NCBI RefSeq assembly: GCF_004364345.1
Contig: NZ_SOCA01000008.1
Coordinates: 178,987-242,986 of the forward strand
Length of the DNA stretch: 64,000 bases
Direction: 5' to 3'
Source of the DNA: Prosthecobacter fusiformis
GTDB taxonomy: Bacteria > Verrucomicrobiota > Verrucomicrobiia > Verrucomicrobiales > Verrucomicrobiaceae
Position 1 is the first letter of the stretch, and each line of letters opens with the position of its first letter. Positions 9,440 to 18,300 of this stretch are shown here, piece by piece. The notes beneath the pieces were generated by a model, which made no database searches, was not told where the DNA came from, and worked only from the letters and a program-made list of their open reading frames with translations. The position numbers were made by a program, and so were the translations under genes.

Positions 9440-9814
9440 GGCCTCAGGCGCTGCCATGCCAGAATGGTTCCTACGGCACTCTGTAAAAAGGCCCGGACTT
9501 ATCTTTGATCGGACCGATGCCGTTTGCAGTTTGTCCCACATTGCAGACTTTTCCCGCATTTCTATAAACCTTCAAATTACAGGATTGTCACCTGAATGAA
9601 CGAGCAGTCATGGGAACCGTCATCAATACTGCTCATGAAGAGTTAGCCGTCGATAAATCGATGAAGATATGAACTGCCCAAAAATTCTCCGCACACAAGA
9701 TGTCGGACTTGGTTTTGCTTTGACCATGTGGGGAACGAAGGCCGCTGCGGGGCTGTCTGCTTTCTCCCGCGCTACGCCCTATGGCGGCTCGAAGTATTGT
9801 CAGCTCTGGATTCT
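9440..9814. other. Intergenic gap between divergent glycosyltransferase and membrane-protein genes
   Basis: About 375 bases with no supported gene. Short open extensions of both flanking genes run into it but look non-coding. It must hold the divergent promoters. The patch around 9650 (TCGATAAATCGA) is a small palindrome. No tRNA or repeat seen. Confidence 0.5.
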
Positions 9815-11524
9815 ATGACACAGCCTCCTCCTCGCAGGCTGCCGGGAATGATCTTGGCGATGCTGCAAACACTCGCCGCAGTCCTGCTGGTGTTTGGCAT
9901 GTACCGGCTGTTTAGAGCGCCGGTGGGCGGATGGTTGCGGGCTGATTATGACAGTTCATCATTTTTGTTTTCGGCCCTGCTGAAAAATGTGACGAACCTT
10001 TCCTTTTGGGGCAGCATGCTTCTGGCTGCGGGATTTGCCTGGGCGAACCGGAAACAGCGCGCATGGGGAGAGTTGCTGCCCGGCGGAAGGATGCATTGGG
10101 TGGTCGCCGGGTTGATCGTTGTGCTGGCCTGGACCGGCGGTCTCTACCCGTATAACTTTTTCTTTGGTCAAGCGCACTGGATGGATCGCACCGCGATACT
10201 CTTGCTCGGCCTGGCCGCATGGCGGTTGCCTGCTTTCTTTCCGCTCCTGCTGTATGCAGTGATGGTGTCTTATCTCCAATGGCGCGTGCAGCCCTTGACC
10301 GATGCGGAATTTACCAATCGGAAACTCGTGCTGGATATGGCATGGGTGCTCTGCGCTGCCGGTCTGGCCCGGCCTGTCATTCAGCGCTGGCTACCGCGGG
10401 CGGTCTATGCGGGGACGCTCGCGCTCCTCAATGCATGTCTGATTCACTATTGGATCCCCGGCTTGGCAAAGCTGAAGATCGGCATGCATCACCTGGACTG
10501 GCTCATGAACGATGAGCTCTTTAATCTGACCGCCTCCACCTGCGTGTATGGATGGACCGCATTTTGGAATCAGGAGCAGCTTTCCCTTTTCCTTGAGACA
10601 GTCGTCCCGTTCGGCTTGCCCTTAAAACTGTTCGTGCTCATAGTGGAACTGGCTCTGGTAACAGCCTTTTGGAGCCGTCGTTGGTTTGTTTGCCTCTCAC
10701 TCGGCCGGGTCATGTTGCATGCAGGCATCTTCGTCTGCTCTGGAGACAGCTTCTGGAATTGGATCCTTCTGCAACTGGCCGTCACCATGGCATTCGTTGA
10801 GTGGCCATCACGGAAAAAAGACCTCGTTTCGGCAGCGCCGGAAACAAGCCGCACCGGTCCGGCGGCCCCAGTAGCACTGCCGTTTTTCTCCTGGCAGACG
10901 GCCATCGTAGCGGCGGCTAGCTTGCTGCTGACGGCAAACTCGCACATGGCCAGCAACCTCGCCTGGTTTGATTCCCAGCTCACTGAGCGGTACAATTTTT
11001 ATGCCGTGATGCAGGACGGTCGGCGGCTTTACATCAACCCAGACTTCTTTGAACCCTATGAGTTCGCCTTCATCCAGTCGCAGTTTCATTACTTTCATGA
11101 AAAACAGCCTGAAAAAATCCTGACGCGTACCTTTGGCGCCATCCATGACGCGAAGGTCGCCCAGGAAGTTCGCCAGGCCAGGACACCAGAGCAGATGCGC
11201 TTGATGATCGACAAGCACGGCAAGGAGGTCCGGGATCCCAAACGGGTCGCAGCCTTTAGCGTTTTTCTCAACCGTTGGTTCAGTCACTACTGGACATGGG
11301 AGGGCCAGGCCTCCCGGACACTCCACTTCCTCTCACCGCCGCTGCATGCCTATGTCTTGTCGAAAGCGCCACCGGAGCAAACTTATCATGGAGAGAAAGG
11401 GGTGCTGCGGATCCAGATCGAATTTGAAAGAACCTTTTTTGATGGTCAAAACTTCCGCGAAATGGACAAGCGCATCGTTCACGAAGTCTCTCTGACTGAT
11501 CCCGCGTCAACTCGCAGCGAATAG
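9815..11524 (+). CDS. Multi-pass membrane protein of unknown function
   Basis: 569 aa. I do not recognise a named family. About nine to eleven hydrophobic segments are visible over residues 10-395, for example MILAMLQTLAAVLLVFGMY, LSFWGSMLLAAGFAWA, MHWVVAGLIVVLAW and LPLKLFVLIVELALVTAFW. A last membrane-spanning stretch TAIVAAASLLLTA is followed by a soluble C-terminal domain of about 170 residues (from about 400). The segment LPLKLFVLIVELALV then SRRWFVCLSLGRVMLHAG resembles the layout of HTTM/vitamin-K-carboxylase-like membrane proteins, but the match is weak. The frame is open to a GTG at 9728, giving 29 extra hydrophilic residues; ATG 9815 is a better start. Monocistronic as far as can be seen. 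Confidence 0.7.
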   Translation: MTQPPPRRLPGMILAMLQTLAAVLLVFGMYRLFRAPVGGWLRADYDSSSFLFSALLKNVTNLSFWGSMLLAAGFAWANRKQRAWGELLPGGRMHWVVAGLIVVLAWTGGLYPYNFFFGQAHWMDRTAILLLGLAAWRLPAFFPLLLYAVMVSYLQWRVQPLTDAEFTNRKLVLDMAWVLCAAGLARPVIQRWLPRAVYAGTLALLNACLIHYWIPGLAKLKIGMHHLDWLMNDELFNLTASTCVYGWTAFWNQEQLSLFLETVVPFGLPLKLFVLIVELALVTAFWSRRWFVCLSLGRVMLHAGIFVCSGDSFWNWILLQLAVTMAFVEWPSRKKDLVSAAPETSRTGPAAPVALPFFSWQTAIVAAASLLLTANSHMASNLAWFDSQLTERYNFYAVMQDGRRLYINPDFFEPYEFAFIQSQFHYFHEKQPEKILTRTFGAIHDAKVAQEVRQARTPEQMRLMIDKHGKEVRDPKRVAAFSVFLNRWFSHYWTWEGQASRTLHFLSPPLHAYVLSKAPPEQTYHGEKGVLRIQIEFERTFFDGQNFREMDKRIVHEVSLTDPASTRSE

Positions 11525-11655
11525 TGCGGCCAGAGATGGGGCCTGCCATATTCTGCCGCTCAAAAGGTACAGTCTTCTTTGCAGGCGCCTGAAAAAACAG
11601 CATCTTCCCTGCCGAACACTACTGGCCCCCCTGCCCGCATCATCGAGTGGAGAGC

Positions 11656-11669
11656 GGACACTCCTATCC
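11656..11669 (+). repeat. Degenerate copy of a dispersed short palindrome
   Basis: GGACACTCCTATCC, a near-hairpin with loop CTCC. It is a diverged version of the element found intact at 13792-13809 and, in reverse, 25299-25316. It lies in the gap before the VOC gene. Confidence 0.45.
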
Positions 11670-11721
11670 ACATCATCAAACCGCAGCGCAGCCGCTTAAA
11701 ATCCAAGCCAGCCCACCACCC

Positions 11722-12081
11722 ATGAAAACCCACGGCTCCGCCACCACCTTCCAAGTCTCCAACGTCGCCACTGCCCTCGCCTACTACACCGGCGTGCTCG
11801 GCTTCACCGAGCGTTTCCGTTTTGGCGATTACGCAGGCGTCCAGCATGGGGAGGTTCAGATCCATCTATCCGGTCCAGCAGCCACCAACAAAAAGCAAAT
11901 CGGTCAGGGCAGCATCTACATCTTCTGTGATGACTGCGATGCCTACCATGCGGAAATCACCGCCAAAGGAGCCCACATCCAGGCACCCCCGCGCGACTAT
12001 GATTATGGCATGCGCGACTTCGTCACCGAAGACCCCGATGGAAACCTCATCGCCTTCGGTCAGGAAGTGAAAGCGTCATAA
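11722..12081 (+). CDS. VOC superfamily (glyoxalase/bleomycin-resistance-like) protein
   Basis: 119 aa, a single vicinal-oxygen-chelate module of usual length. It contains FQVSNVATALAYYTGVLGFT near the N-terminus, a metal-ligand-type ending FVTEDPDGNLIAFGQE, and AYHAEITAKGAHIQAPPRDY in the middle. Substrate cannot be deduced; VOC members include dioxygenases, isomerases and antibiotic-binding proteins. The frame is open to 11647, but the VOC fold begins at ATG 11722. Converges on the sulfatase gene. Confidence 0.87.
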   Translation: MKTHGSATTFQVSNVATALAYYTGVLGFTERFRFGDYAGVQHGEVQIHLSGPAATNKKQIGQGSIYIFCDDCDAYHAEITAKGAHIQAPPRDYDYGMRDFVTEDPDGNLIAFGQEVKAS

Positions 12082-12102
12082 GCTCTCGACAAAGCCTCTA
12101 GG

Positions 12103-13779
12103 TTACTCCGCCCCATCCATCGTCTCAGCTCTTCCCAGAGGCCTCACACCCGTGCCTACCGTCTTCGTCAGGCTGTCGCCAAGCTGCTGGCGGAAGTCCT
12201 CGGCCAGCTTTTGCAAGCGCTCCACCACCTCCGGGTGCGCAGCACTCACATCGGTGGTTTCGCCCAGGTCATCTTTGAGGTTGAACAAAGCCAGCGTCTG
12301 CTCGGCCACTTTGTAACCGTGACGCGTGGCGATGCCTTCAATGCCGGATTGCGTGATGGCCGCAGGCTTCATGTTCTCCCAGTTAGACGGCTTGCCATCC
12401 AGACCCGGCGTCTCGTGCGGGGTGATGAATGGATGAGCAAAGTGCAGCTTCCAATCACCACTGCGGATGGCCTGCAATTCGCCTCCGGCATACACAGCAA
12501 TGGCTTCATGGGGACTTTTCGCACCCTCCTTGCCTAACAAAAGATTCATCACATCCTTGCCATCCAGAGTTTTGGCAACAGGTGCCGAAACAGCAGGCGT
12601 GCCCGCAGGCGCAGCCGTGACGGGGACGGCAGCGCCTGCCGGCGTGGTGGCTGGCTGGCTTTCAGCAGCAACTTCTTTCGTTTCCGCCACCCCTTCCCCC
12701 TGCTCCACAGGGACAGGTGGAGTCACTGATCCGGCCTCATCATTCCAGGCCATAAAAGTGGGCATCAGGTCCATGGCGGTCAGCACCTCATCATTCACCT
12801 TTCCAGCAGGCACATGACCTGGCCAGAGCGCGATGAAAGGCACCCGCACACCACCATCATAGCTGGTCAGCTTGCCCTCGCGCAAAGGCGCGGCATTGCC
12901 CGCATAGTTGCCATAGCTGAGGAACGGCCCGTTATCCGACATGAAAATGACCAGCGTATTGCCCGCCACCCCGGCCTGCTCCACAGCGGCCAGGATCATG
13001 CCCACGCTCCAGTCCAGTTCCTCCACCACATCAGCATACAATCCGTGAGGTGACTTTCCCTTGAACCGCGCAGAGGCGAAAATGGGCACATGCGGCATGA
13101 TGTGCGGCACATAGAGGAAGAAAGGTTTCTTCTCATTGCGGCGGATGAAGCTGACGGCCTTCTCCGTAATGCGGCGGGTGAAGAGACTCTGGTCCGGGTC
13201 CGTCGCCTCCACCTTTTCATTGTCATAGACCGGCAGCGGCGGCATCTCCGCAGCCAGGGATGGATGATACTTGCTGTTATCGTTGGAATACGGAATGCCC
13301 CAGAATTCATCAAACCCATGCTTCATGGGATGAAACATCGCCGCCGTGCCCAGATGCCACTTGCCATGAATGGCAGTCGCGTAGCCGCGCTGCTTGAACA
13401 GTTCCGGCATCAGGAATTCATCTGGGTGGATGCCTTCCAGACTCGTATGATTCAGCGCACCCTGCATGCCCACACGGTTGGGGTAACAACCCGTCATCAG
13501 TGCAGCACGTGAGGCGCTGCATACCGCCTGCGCCACCGTGAATGAGGTAAAACGCGTCCCCTCCGCCGCCATACGATCCAGAAAAGGCGTGCGTATGGTC
13601 TTCGACCCATAACAGCCAATGTCCGAATAACCCAAGTCATCCGCCACGATGAGGATCACATTCGGTTTCAGCGATGCGGCCGCCACATCAGCAGGCAGCA
13701 CCACCTCCACCGGTACAGGCGCAGCCTCTTGGGCCAGAGACAGACTGGAAAACAGGAAAGAGAGGAATAGCAGGCGCAT
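12103..13779 (-). CDS. Exported sulfatase (type I, formylglycine-dependent)
   Basis: 558 aa. A signal peptide (MRLLFLSFLFSSLSLAQ) leads into the alkaline-phosphatase-like sulfatase fold: NVILIVADDLGYSDIGCYGS with metal-binding Asp47/Asp48, then the active-site signature CSASRAALMTG (87-97), where Cys87 would be converted to formylglycine. The motif is the CxAxR variant rather than CxPxR. HGKWHLG (138-144) and SDNG (281-284) supply further metal/sulfate ligands. Between about residues 350 and 403 there is a Pro/Ala/Val/Thr-rich low-complexity insertion just before the LDGKDV block, not usual in the family. Likely cleaves sulfate esters from polysaccharides or mucins in the periplasm or outside. 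A maturase is not in this window. Confidence 0.93.
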   Translation of the reverse strand: MRLLFLSFLFSSLSLAQEAAPVPVEVVLPADVAAASLKPNVILIVADDLGYSDIGCYGSKTIRTPFLDRMAAEGTRFTSFTVAQAVCSASRAALMTGCYPNRVGMQGALNHTSLEGIHPDEFLMPELFKQRGYATAIHGKWHLGTAAMFHPMKHGFDEFWGIPYSNDNSKYHPSLAAEMPPLPVYDNEKVEATDPDQSLFTRRITEKAVSFIRRNEKKPFFLYVPHIMPHVPIFASARFKGKSPHGLYADVVEELDWSVGMILAAVEQAGVAGNTLVIFMSDNGPFLSYGNYAGNAAPLREGKLTSYDGGVRVPFIALWPGHVPAGKVNDEVLTAMDLMPTFMAWNDEAGSVTPPVPVEQGEGVAETKEVAAESQPATTPAGAAVPVTAAPAGTPAVSAPVAKTLDGKDVMNLLLGKEGAKSPHEAIAVYAGGELQAIRSGDWKLHFAHPFITPHETPGLDGKPSNWENMKPAAITQSGIEGIATRHGYKVAEQTLALFNLKDDLGETTDVSAAHPEVVERLQKLAEDFRQQLGDSLTKTVGTGVRPLGRAETMDGAE

Positions 13780-13791
13780 GGGATAAGTACA

Positions 13792-13809
13792 GTGGGCACT
13801 CCTGCCCGC
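13792..13809 (+). repeat. Dispersed palindromic repeat (GGGCA-CTCC-TGCCC)
   Basis: Perfect hairpin GGGCA/TGCCC with a CTCC loop, 12 bp upstream of the sulfatase ATG and so probably in its 5' leader. The 18 bases are identical to the reverse complement of 25299-25316, and the five bases AGTAC one base upstream are also shared. This points to a REP-like family scattered in intergenic gaps. Confidence 0.6.
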
Positions 13810-13929
13810 TTGGTTGGCGGCGCAGGATATTGGAGGAGATAGCACCACCAGCTTTCGCCGCAGTGCTGTCGGGTGAACGACGAGAACTATCGGCGAATTG
13901 CGCTGAAGTGTCTGGCAGACGCAGCCAAA

Positions 13930-15090
13930 TCAGCCAGCAGGCGTGAGCACCACTTTGAGCAGACCTTCCTTGTTATCATAGAGGCGCTTAAACCAGCCTG
14001 CGCCTTCTTCCAGCGGGACCACGGCGCTCAACAGCGGCTCCACCTGGATGCTGCCGTCTTCGATGCGGCGGATGGCCTCTGGATATTCGCCCGCGCAGGA
14101 GCAGGAACCGCGGATCATAATCTGGCGGGTCACCACTTCCTGGAGGGGAAACGGCGTGCTGGCCTGGAGATTTCCCACCAGGATCACCTGCCCGCCTTTG
14201 CGCACACAGCGAATGGCCAGATCCACCGGTGCCGCAGCACCCACCACTTCAAAGCTCGCATCCGCGCCATCACCACCCGTGATCTCACGCAGGTGCATGG
14301 CCAGGTTTTCCTGCTTGGCATTGAAGGCATCGTCCGCTCCCAGAGTCTTGGAAAGCTCCAGGCGCTTGTCATCCAGATCCACCGCGATCACGCGCTCCCA
14401 GCCACGCGCCTTCAGCGCCTGGATCACCAGCAGGCCGATCAACCCGGCACCAATCACAACGGCGACTCCACCACGCACATCTTCATGATCATGTCCGCAG
14501 GCTTCACCCTCTGCGTGTTCATGACCTTCGTGGTCATGCCCGCAGGTTCCACAATCCCCATCACCGCATTCATCGGCAAAGGCTTCCCCCACCTCGATTC
14601 CATCGGCCAGATTCACCGCATGCAGCGCAATGGCCACAGGCTCAGCAAAGGCAGCCTTTTCATAAGAGAGCGACTCCGGGATATGATACAGAATGCGCTC
14701 CGGCAGGACGATCTTTTCCGCAAAGCAACCATGGCGGCGGTAGCTGCCGGGGGACACGCCAAGAACCTTGCGGTCTGGGCAAAGATTCACATAGCCGGCC
14801 TGGCACTCTTCACACTCACCGCAGTATTCCGTGGAGTCAAAAGTGACACGCTCGCCCACTTTCCAATCCGTCACGCCTTCGCCCACTTCGATGATTTCGC
14901 CCGCTGCCTCATGGCCCATGACGATAGGCATCTGGCGGCGGCCACTGCGGCCATCCATGCCATGAATGTCACTGCCGCAGATGCCGCAGGCCTTGATCTT
15001 CACCAGCACCTCCCCCGCACCCGGCGTCGGGTCCGGGAAGGCTGTGTCATAATTAAACTCAGAAGGGGCAGTGAGGACGAGGGCGTTCAT
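13930..15090 (-). CDS. Zinc-dependent alcohol dehydrogenase (MDR family) with a His/Cys-rich insertion
   Basis: 386 aa. The catalytic-domain motif CGICGSDIHG gives the catalytic zinc ligand Cys38, with GHE (59-61) supplying His60/Glu61. The structural zinc lobe has Cys90, Cys93, Cys96 and Cys104. The Rossmann fold nucleotide motif is GAGLIG (214-219) with VIAVDLDDKRLE after it. Family identity as sorbitol/threonine-dehydrogenase-like MDR is clear. Between the catalytic and Rossmann parts, residues about 171-206 form an insertion with four Cys (175, 180, 183, 199) and six His (185, 187, 190, 192, 200, 202) in CGHDHEGHEH-type blocks, absent from ordinary MDR proteins and likely metal-binding. 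The start is ATG 15090; the open frame to 15138 adds unsupported residues. Monocistronic. Confidence 0.92.
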   Translation of the reverse strand: MNALVLTAPSEFNYDTAFPDPTPGAGEVLVKIKACGICGSDIHGMDGRSGRRQMPIVMGHEAAGEIIEVGEGVTDWKVGERVTFDSTEYCGECEECQAGYVNLCPDRKVLGVSPGSYRRHGCFAEKIVLPERILYHIPESLSYEKAAFAEPVAIALHAVNLADGIEVGEAFADECGDGDCGTCGHDHEGHEHAEGEACGHDHEDVRGGVAVVIGAGLIGLLVIQALKARGWERVIAVDLDDKRLELSKTLGADDAFNAKQENLAMHLREITGGDGADASFEVVGAAAPVDLAIRCVRKGGQVILVGNLQASTPFPLQEVVTRQIMIRGSCSCAGEYPEAIRRIEDGSIQVEPLLSAVVPLEEGAGWFKRLYDNKEGLLKVVLTPAG

Positions 15091-15391
15091 GGTCAGTTGG
15101 TTCGGTAAAGAGCATGAAAAGGCCACGCCTTCCAGCAAGCACGGATTGGCCGATACAGAACGAACTTTCTAGAGCGCTGAAGTGCTCCTCAACAGAGAGC
15201 AGCCAAATGTCGCCGTAGCGAAATGTGCGTCGGGTAAGAAAACCCATTTTATATCCCGTGAGGCTCGGGAGTAGGATTGGCCAATAAGCAATGTAAAAAT
15301 AATTTTCCTTTTTAGATATTTTTGTGATTAAGAATAAGGTTTTAGAAGAATAAAACGCCCATATTTTCCATCATGGGCGATAATATAGTGC
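15091..15391. other. AT-rich intergenic gap with divergent promoters
   Basis: About 300 bases with no gene. The right half (15290-15390) is markedly AT-rich and is the likely promoter and leader of the giant DUF4394 gene. No RNA gene recognised. Confidence 0.5.
15356..15379 (+). promoter_or_regulatory. Leader hairpin next to the start of the DUF4394 gene
   Basis: CGCCCAT (15356-15362) and ATGGGCG (15373-15379) form a perfect 7-bp inverted repeat with a 10-nt loop, ending 12 bases before the ATG. It covers the place where a ribosome-binding site would lie, so it could modulate translation; it could equally be an operator. Confidence 0.4.
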
Positions 15392-18300
15392 ATGATAGAA
15401 ACCAATCGAGCATCGTCTAACCTTCAAAATCAATACATTACAAGGAGGACGAAGCCGAGACAAAGGAATCCGTTTTTCCTTTACCTGGTAGTCAGCCTTT
15501 TCGCCTTGATGGCGCTGCCAGCAGTGGCCCAGGTGCCCACCAGCACCCTTTACATTTTAACGGATAACAATGAGTTGGCCACCACCACACTCAACGCACC
15601 GGAGAATGTCTCCACACCCCTCGCCATTGCAGGTTTGCTGGAGGGTGACAAGCTTGTGGCCCTGGATGTGCGTCCCCAAAATCAGAAACTGTATGCCCTG
15701 GGTGTCAACTCAGACAACTGCACCATTCGGTTATACCACATCACCCCTTCACTGAATGCCCCGGTAGCCACTCCCGTGGGCCTGGGCGGTACCTTGTCCA
15801 CTGGTGAAGCGACGATTTATTTTTCGGATACCACGTGGTCCATGGACTTCAATCCCGCGACGGACACCCTGCGAGTAGTCAACCAAGAAGACGATCTAAA
15901 CTTCCGGATGAATCCGAATCGCGGCACCCTAGTGGACAGCAGTGAAGATTCAGGAAACAACCCCGACGGCTACATCCATCAAGACAACATTCATGAATTT
16001 GAGCCACCGCCGCATATTTGGGGCATCGCCCACACAAACAACCAGCCTAACAGTGGCACGGTAACCACCCTTTACACCCTCCAAGTTAACTCGGGCACTC
16101 TCAACATCCAGAACTCACCTGATTCAGGCAAACAGACCCAGCAATTGCAGGTGAGGGAAAGCGACACGGCCCTCAACTTCACCAGCGTGGGTGGTTTCGA
16201 CATCGTCCCTGGCACTAATGCAGATGAATCAAACGGACCCGTATCGAACGGTGTGGCTTATGCCGTGCTGCGCGTAGGCGAGACCTCGAAGCTTTACCAG
16301 ATCATCATTGACCCGACAGCCGCAGGCGTCAACGCCCTAGGCGATCTGAATGCCATCAGCATTGCTGTGCGCACATCTCTCAGCAGCGCCGTCGGCCTCA
16401 GCTCTGAAGGAATGTTTTTGACCCGGTTTGATCCCCTAACGGAAGACCAAATTTACGCCAGCCTCATCACCGGTGTCGCGGAGTCAGAAACGATGGTCGC
16501 AGTGGCCATGCGGCCTAGCACTGGCCAGCTATACGGCCTCGGCGTAAACCCATTGTCAAATACCGCGACTCTATACATCCTGGAGCCACTGACCGGCATC
16601 GCCTATCCAGTAGGAACGCCCGGCCAGATTGCTTACCTGGACAAGGGAGGAAATGCCATCCCATTGCCCGCCACCCCTCTAACCTACGACATGTCCATCA
16701 ATCCAGTCACGGATGAGCTACGCATGGTCAATGGCAACTTGAATCTCCGGGTCAGCATGGCCGGAACACCGATTGACGGAGACTATGGCGAAGATACCCC
16801 CATCACTGGCAACAATCCTGATGGCCCCATCAATATTGAGGGAACACCCGCGACGGCCAAAAGCATCGCTTATCGATACAGCCTGGATGATGCCGAATCG
16901 GCCACCCTGTATTCTTTCAATGCGGATAATCACTCGCTGAACATTCAGAGTCCTGAAAACCAGGGCAGCCAAAACTATGTCGCGGAACTGACTGATGAGG
17001 AATCCCCTATCAACTATACCCTGCTGGGATTGGACATCCCCGTTGGCTCCCCCAATGGCTACTTCTTTGCCAATAAGTTGGGCGCTGTCTTTCTGTTCAA
17101 AGTAGATCTGGCTACGGGCGCAATCAATCATCTGCGTGGCACCAATTATGGTTACTACGCGGGCTTGGCCGTCTTTGCCATAGCCGAGGCTCCCTCAGTG
17201 GCCGTTGCCGACGCTGAAAATGTGACCAACACGGGTGCTACCCTCAGCGGCCGAGTGACTGAAGACGGCGGACAAGCCGTGACCCGTCGCGGGTTTGTGT
17301 ATAACCTCAAATCCTCCCAGACCACTCCTGTGATCGGTGGCAATGGTGTGACTGAACTTATCGAGCAAGACGAAATAGCCCCCTTCGATACCTTCAGCGA
17401 AGACGCCTCAGGCCTGAGTCAAAGCACAACTTATACCTACCGCGCCTATGCCGAGAATAAAGCAGGCATCACCTACTCCGAGACAGCCGAGTTCACCACA
17501 GTGAACCCGGCCTCCGTGGATTTCGAAGACGTAGCAGTGGGTGGCGTATATGATCTGGAAATACCCCTTGCTGAAGGCAATACCATTACCGCCAAGGGTC
17601 TGCCTCCCGGCCTGAAGCTGAACTCCCGCACCGGCGTCATCACCGGCCGCGCCAGCACCCCGGGTGTGTATCAGGTCATCATTACCGTGACGGCTCCCGG
17701 CAATGTAAAATCCACATCCATCAATACCTTCACCGTCCAGGCTTTGCCGAGGACTGCCGTGGGCACCTTTGTCGGTTATGTGGAGACGGAAGAAAGTGGC
17801 GTCACTGAAGGCATGGGCGGCCGTCTGGATGTGACGACCACCACCAAGGGCAGCTTCACTGTGAAGCTGACCCGGGCCAGGACGACCCTCAGCAAAACAG
17901 GTTTCCTTACCAGCAACCTGGTGGACGCACCTGAGATTGAGACCACCTTGTCGGACGGCACGTCGATTGACCTTTCCCTGACCGCCTCAAACACCGTCGA
18001 AGGGGGCGTGTTCTTAGGACCTCATGCAGCCAATGTCGTCGGCTGGCGCAAGACGTTTGACCGGGTGCTCTTCCCTGCTTCCGAGCAGATGGGCTACTAC
18101 ACCGTCGCCATCTTGAATGATCCAGGTGATTTTGATAATGCCGACGTGCCCAAGGGCAGTGGTTTTGCCACCATCCTCATTGGCGTGGACGGCAGCTACA
18201 AGCTGGTAGGCAAAGCCGCAGACGGCAGTGCCATCACCACCTCGGCCTTCCTGGGCACCACCGGCCAGATGATGGTCTTCTCTCCGGTTTATAGCAAAGC

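Noticed and set aside
13873..15108. 411-aa plus-strand frame opposite the alcohol dehydrogenase
   Set aside because: The minus-strand gene has all zinc and nucleotide motifs.
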